Assembly: GCA_958298945.1 (NCBI GenBank)
Contig: OY282607.1
Location: forward strand, 81,867,868 to 81,931,867
Origin: Atherix ibis
Taxonomy: Eukaryota; Arthropoda; Insecta; Diptera; Athericidae
Direction of reading: 5' to 3'
Length of the DNA: 64,000 bases
Positions 59,160 to 64,000 of the stretch are shown here, in pieces. The notes below the pieces were generated by a model. That model made no database searches, was not told the origin of the DNA, and was given only the letters and a program-made list of their open reading frames with translations. The position numbers were made by a program, and so were the translations under genes. Numbering within the stretch: position 1 is the stretch's first letter; each line of letters begins with the position of its first letter.

Positions 59160-60003
59160 AATACCATTTTGACAATGACGACAATGAATTGCAAGCTTTT
59201 GAAAAAATTTGTGGTGTTTATAGTAAAAGTGTTGTATCAAAATTAGCAGCATGCAAATGTTGGTGCGCTTGCTTTCCTTCTGGAAATTTTTATGTCACAG
59301 ATCAGCCTCCTTCTGGTCGGCCAAATACCAAAAAAATTGATGAAATTCTTGAAAAAAATTTAGCAATTTCCAGAAGGAAAGCAAGCATCATATTAGCAGT
59401 CAGATTATAGCTTATGAATTAAACATTTGTCATTAAACCGTTTTGAACCATTTGCAATAAGATGGATTCAAAAAGAAACTGCTGAAGCGCAATGAAATCG
59501 TGCCATTTCTAAAGCGAATTATAACTGGCGATAAAAAATGAATAAAATATAGTTTGAAAGAGATTATGAAAAAAGGAAGATGAATGATCACAAACAATTT
59601 GAAGCCCAGGATTGATGGCCAATAAGAGGTATGGTGGGACTGAAATGGAATCGTTCATTATGTACTGATACCGTATCCAATTTGATCTGCCCAAAGAGAG
59701 GAGCAATTATTTTTCTTGCCGCAAACTCTGCTTAATCATGGAGCTTCGAAACGTTACGAATGGTGGGACTGAAATGGAATCGTTCATTATGTACTGATAC
59801 CGTTCGGTCAAACGGTTAACTCGGAGTACTTAACTATGAGAAATTTTAGGGATTACGCTACGTGATTGAAAGAAAATGACCAGAATTGATAATGCTCGAC
59901 CACACACATTTTTGATGGCTCGCCAACAATTAGGAAAGTTTGTCTGGAGAGTTTTAATGCATCCATTGTATAGCGCAGATGTAGCACCCTCAAACTACTA
60001 CTT
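59160..60003 (+). pseudogene. mariner transposase fragment with internal rearrangements
   Basis: Readable blocks: PSGNFYVTDQPPSGRP (N-terminal half), VPFLKRIITGDKK (first Asp), NGIVHYVLIP with GQTVNSEYL, DNARPHTFLMARQQLG (second Asp), and MHPLYSADVAPSNYYL where the third Asp reads Asn. Inside are a 21-base inverted duplication (59267-59287 versus 59366-59386) and a 90-base insert with a 43-base flanking duplication (59632-59803). The sequence breaks off at about 60003, where a mellifera-like mariner fragment begins. No terminal repeats found. Confidence 0.75.
59632..59803. repeat. 43-base direct repeat flanking a copied insert
   Basis: TGGTGGGACTGAAATGGAAT and on (43 bases) occurs exactly at 59632-59674 and 59761-59803. 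The DNA between them, together with shared edge bases (59672-59761, 90 bases), is an exact copy of 62871-62960. Confidence 0.95.
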
Positions 60004-60517
60004 GACAGCTGACATAGCAAGGCTTGCTTGTGAATAAATTCGATTGATTCTGCATAGTAGTTTTTGGTTGATACACTTTTTAAAAATATGGAAAGTGAAA
60101 AACAGCATTTTCGGCATATTTTACTTTTTTACTATAGAAAAGATAAAAATGCTGTTTAAGCAAGTAAAAAATTATCCGATATATATAGAGAAGATGTGTT
60201 AAGTGAGCGCCAATGCCAAAACTGGTTTGAAAAATTTTGATCCGGCAATTTTGATCTCGAAGATGCACCACGTTCTGGAAGGCCTGTTGAAGCTGATGAA
60301 GACACAATAAAGGCATCAGTTGATACAAACTGGTGAATAATAACTCGTGAGATCGCTGAGAGATTAAATTTATCGAATTCGACCGTTCATGATCATTTGA
60401 AACGGCTAGGTTTAATCTCAAAGCTCAACATGTAAGTTCCTCATCTTCTTACGGAAAAAAAATTTGTGCCGTCGCATTGACATTTGTGATTTGCTTCTCA
60501 AACACCAAGAAGAATTT
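60004..60517 (+). mobile_element. mellifera-like mariner, copy C (both ends missing)
   Basis: Begins within the 5' leader (TTGACAGCTGACATAGCAAG) and carries MESEKQHFRHILLFYYRKDK from about 60089, then EDVLSERQCQNWF, FDLEDAPRSGRPVEADEDT, ITREIAERLNLSNSTVHDHL, and LCRRIDICDLLLKHQE, where it stops. The catalytic domain is gone. It is joined directly to another mariner's third catalytic block at 60003, so this is a recombination or deletion junction. Confidence 0.8.
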
Positions 60518-60649
60518 TTTCGGGCATAAGACCGGGACAGAAAAAAAAGTTCTGGATTATAAGAGCAAGCTTTCGGCCACATTTAACACTCAATAAATTA
60601 ATAGTCAAATTAAACTACAAGTAAAAATAATACTTATCACAAAAAAATA

Positions 60650-61070
60650 CTCTGATCTATGGATTCTTGACAGCTAAAAACACGAATCTCAGCCTGGTAG
60701 GCCTTTAACATAAAAAACTGACGGGAATGTGAAACGAATGAGAACTATTTTACGGTCAGAGGCCGATGAGTAAGTCCTTGAAAGGCTCAGAAAAAGGGGT
60801 GGTTTGTGTCAGATTAGACAATCCAGACACTAGGATGTTCCACCATGAGGACGCCCCCATTTACACGACCATCTTCTTCTACAAGTTTTCGTAGGAAAAA
60901 AGAATTTTTGGTTTTTTTCCGAGAACCACCAGCCCCCACTCCTCCCTCTATGGTTGCTTAACCTCCTTTTTACCTGTCTAAAATTCGTGTGACTTTTTCT
61001 GTTCTCTATGATACAAAATACTGAAAAGAACGTACCTTCTGTTCGGTCGATAACATCCAAAGCAATGAAA
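60650..61070 (-). repeat. Coding-like dispersed repeat, copy 2
   Basis: Minus strand of this region matches 40150-40400: DVIDRTEGTFF at about 61055, EEDGRVNGGVLMVEHP near 60860, and PFSEPFKDLLIGL near 60790. Stops separate the parts. The function is unknown; conservation of peptide-level matches suggests a coding origin. Confidence 0.5.
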
Positions 61071-61190
61071 ATGAAGACGATTCCAGTTAAAACCTTCCAG
61101 CACTGCTATGCAGAGTGGAAACAACTTCTGCGTTTCTATATAGCTGCCCAAGACAACTACTTGGAAGAGGATAATATTTATGTATAAAAA
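61070..61190 (+). pseudogene. mariner transposase 3' fragment
   Basis: Reads TIPVKTFQHCYAEWKQLLRF, then YIAAQDNYLEEDNIYV and a stop. This is a mariner-like C terminus (W-K-x-R ... C/A-x-x-x-x-G-x-Y-F-E). It resembles the fragment at 640-780. No other part of that element was found beside it. Confidence 0.55.
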
Positions 61191-61266
61191 TAAAATAAAT
61201 CAGTCTCAATACTTTTTTGTTAAACCTCAAAAACTTCGTTTCATATGAAAATAATATTATATATTA

Positions 61267-62559
61267 CGAGGGTCATTCAACAAGTACCTAGCCTACAAAA
61301 GAAAAACGAAAATTTTGGAAAGTTGGCAATTTATTTTTCCACATTATCTCCTTCAAGCTCGATACACTTGGCCCAGCGATGCTCTAACTTTTTTAACCCG
61401 TCCAAAAAATACATTTTCTCGAGGGAAGCAAAATAGGCCTCCGTGGCAACGATGACCTCCTCATTCGACCTAAATCTATTCCCGGCGAGTGATTTAGGTG
61501 ACCAAAACAAAAAAGTTTGGTCACAGGTGGCCAAATCTGGAGAGTACGGTGAATGGGGCAGCAATTCGTAGCGCAATTCGACCAATTTGGCCATGGCGAC
61601 GGCGGAGGTGTGAGCCGGCGCGTTGTCGTGGTGGAACAGCACTTTTTTCTTCGCAAAGCGGGGCCGCTATTTCTTCAAATTCGACGTCAAATCGGCCCAA
61701 TAAGTCAGCATAGTAGCGCCCCGTGATTGTTTTACCCTTCTCGAGATAATCGATGTGGATCACACCTTGTGAATCCCAAGAAACGGTGGCCATCACCTTT
61801 CCGGCCGATCGAACAGTCTTCGCCTTCTTCGGAGCACGTTCGCCGGGTGAAGTCCACTGTTTCGACTGTTCCTTGGTCTCTGGTGTGTACCAGTGAATCC
61901 ATGTTTCGTCGACGGTCACGAAACGATGCAAGAACTCCACTGGATTGCGCTGAAACAGCGCCAAACACGTCGCCGATGTGGTCTCACGGTTGCACTTATT
62001 TTCCGGTTTGAGCAAACGCGGCACCCATCGCGCCGACAGCTTTCTCATGCCCAGTTCTTCGTGTAGAATATGATGCACCATTCCTACTGCGATGCCCACA
62101 GTCTCAGCTATCTCGTGAACCTTCAATCGACGATCTGCCAAAACGAGATCATGGACTTTTTTAACGTTTTCCTCCGTAGCAGCCGTTTTCGGGGCACCTG
62201 GGCGTGGCTCATCAAAAACCGACGTGCGGCCACGAACAAACTCGTTGAACCAATTCTTGACGGTCGCCATCGAAGGAGAAGAGTCACCATACACAGCATT
62301 CAAGCGATCTTTGATTTCGCTGCGCGTTTTCCCTTCCAAAAACAAGAATCTAATCACCGAACGATATTGTTCTTTTTCCATTTTTGTGCAACTGACCGAC
62401 ACGCTCGCTTTCAAAGGCTCTCAAAACAAAACTAATGAAGGGAATCGACTGAAACTTTGACAGTAGGCTACTAAAAGAATGTACTGCACGATGGTAAATT
62501 TCTTTTGTGACAGCAGTTCCATCGGGCGGTGAGGCTAAGTACTTGTTGAGTGACCCTCG
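61267..62559 (-). mobile_element. mariner element with CGAGGGTCATTCAACAAGTA termini
   Basis: A 1293-bp element. Left end CGAGGGTCATTCAACAAGTA then CCTAGCCT; right end inverted (CGAGGGTCACTCAACAAGTA then CTTAGCCTC). TA at 61265-61266 and 62560-62561. It is the least eroded and most GC-rich mariner in the window, so probably the youngest arrival; only one copy is present here. Confidence 0.93.
61331..62381 (-). pseudogene. Nearly intact mariner transposase, one main frameshift
   Basis: Starts MEKEQYRSVIRFLFLEGKTR at 62381 (an in-frame Met also lies at 62414). One frame runs through the helix-turn-helix region (SPSMATVKNWFNEF; GAPKTAATEENVKKVHD; GMRKLSARWVPRLL) and the first catalytic block RFVTVDETWIHWYTPETKEQ, then KVMATVSWDSQGVIHIDYLE. 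Near 61668 it slips into another frame: VLFHHDNAPAHTSAVAMAKL (second Asp), then YSPDLATCDQTFLFW (third Asp, followed by a small local disruption), and ends KLEHRWAKCIELEGDNVEK at 61331. All three catalytic Asp are present. Confidence 0.92.
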
Positions 62560-62561
62560 TA

Positions 62562-64000
62562 TATCAACTTAGTTACTTCAAAGCAAAAATCATGTACAAG
62601 TTCAAGTCCAATTTTAATTTAATAAAAACTAACAGAAAATACAAGAAAAAAATACTGTATACCATATTACAATCAATGAAATGGAATACAGAAAAAAGAA
62701 GAATCTGCAATTTATAAAAGATAAAAATTCGTTCCTTAATTATTTTCAGAAATCGATTCTACATTGAATAAGATTAATTTATATTGATTCGAAATTGTAA
62801 TTTCCATACTTTGATAAAACTCATACTATTTATTGTAGGTCATACGAGTATGCTCATGCTCCAATATTCTCGTATCCAATTTGATCTGCCCAAAGAGAGG
62901 AGCAATTATTTTTCTTGCCGCAAACTCTGCTTAATCATGGAGCTTCGAAACGTTACGAATACTCTTCCGACAGCTTAACTCCAAACAAACCTAAAGTAAA
63001 TTTGTGTAATTATTTTCGCTATCAACAAATGTTATCTCGTCAACATTTTTATAGTTGCCGTCAGTAGCAATTAGTTTTGTTATCGTTACAAGACAGCGCA
63101 AGGCTTTCGGATTTTTCTACTTTCTGCTGTACTTTTGCTCCAACATTTCTACAAATATTAAGATATTTTCATGCTTCTTATTTAGTTCAATATTAAACAA
63201 TGCTTACACATAATTTGACTTTGAAGAAGTTATTTTCGTAGAACAACGACGTGAAAAGGCCAATACACTTAGCGGCAAATTAAAAGGCATTGCACTTGAC
63301 TCTTGACACTGAATGAATTAATGTATCACAACACTTTCAGTACTCGAATATTTGTACTCGTACTATTCACAGTTTGTAATACGCATCCTATACTAGTGTA
63401 CCATAGATTTGGTCAGCACAGACTATTCTAATTTTCTTCGTTTGCTTCCTGCTTTATATTTAAGTTCTAATTATTCTGTATCAACAATATAATATGAATG
63501 TAGTCATTTTAACATTTGATATGGGCACGCAGATGCCATCGACTAAGAAATCACTTCCGGAAAAGCACTCATTACGGGTATCTTCTTTTACCGCAAATTA
63601 ACTTCCAAATCCCCAACTCTATACGAAAGAAAAGCATTGACCTTATAACAAAATAACCATAGGCGGCCCCACATGGCACAAATTTTATGCACGTACACAT
63701 GTACACATGCATAAGTGAATGTTAAGGGAAAAAACAATGAAATTACGATCGAGGAAGCTGCTCTAAACATAAAAGGAGTGGACAGATAGCTGAGTGACTC
63801 TGAAGGCAAAACAGAAAATAGATGAATAGAAATCTCAGTAAAAGGATAAATTTTCAGCCAACGATAAGGCAAGTACCATCATCATCCACTTGTTTGACTT
63901 TGACATCACAACAGAGAATGGACACATGTGAGCAAATGATAAAAAAATATCAATTTGTCCAGAAATAAGCATTCAAAAAATAGTTAACAATAAATAGTTC
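62562..64000. other. Intergenic DNA; contains the donor of the 59.7-kb insert
   Basis: No gene recognised. 62871-62960 is the exact 90-base match of the insert at 59672-59761. Open frames at 62784-62978 and 63588-63872 show no motif I recognise. Confidence 0.5.

Noticed and set aside
61727..62435. Plus-strand open frames of 94 and 121 codons
   Set aside because: Antisense shadows of the mariner transposase on the minus strand.

Overview
The window looks like nuclear DNA of a fly (Diptera, probably a higher fly). The evidence is a delta-class glutathione S-transferase closest in my memory to Drosophila GstD11, split by small GT-AG introns; a broken relative of the Drosophila yin/opt1 peptide transporter; and a very AT-rich background crowded with mariner elements. 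No prokaryotic, organellar or viral genes are seen. The species cannot be named from sequence alone.

Only one gene appears intact: GstD11-like (20859-21803, + strand, five exons, 219 codons). The second host-derived locus is a PTR/POT oligopeptide transporter pseudogene (55668-57771, +). It keeps two good introns, but carries two frameshifts, a Mos1-like mariner inside a coding exon and an apparent loss of most of the middle of the protein.

Most other recognisable sequence is mobile DNA. I count at least six terminal-repeat types of mariner: 786-1881 (relatives at 30089-30250 and 45598-46486); 23712-24937; the irritans/Himar-like pair 27375-28626 and 54220-55463; 32106-33288; the mellifera-like set 34080-34863, 40783-41999 and 60004-60517; the mauritiana/Mos1-like 56429-57582; and 61267-62559. 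Fragments of a different Tc1/mariner-IS630 transposase lie at 1-140, 5100-5610, 7745-8080, 17590-17880 and 28690-28985, all on the minus strand. There are also a Jockey-like retrotransposon (51771-53281), an RTE-like one (35100-36440), an RNase H fragment (44530-44830) and a piggyBac remnant (45215-45590). All transposase genes are damaged.

Other structure: a ~1.9-kb minisatellite of a 13-15-base unit (13486-15425), several small foldback elements flanked by TA, and a pair of unclassified elements of 1.2 and 1.7 kb (47588-48762 and 48769-50462). The pair sits head to head, shares terminal inverted repeats, and has a six-base CCAAGA/CCAAAA repeat at left, middle and right. This pair is the best candidate for something undescribed.

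A recurring theme is short templated duplication inside dead elements: a perfect 70-base inverted duplication (5361-5507), a 19-base one (5106-5155), a 21-base one (59267-59386), and a 90-base exact copy of downstream sequence inserted between two copies of a 43-base target sequence (59632-59803).
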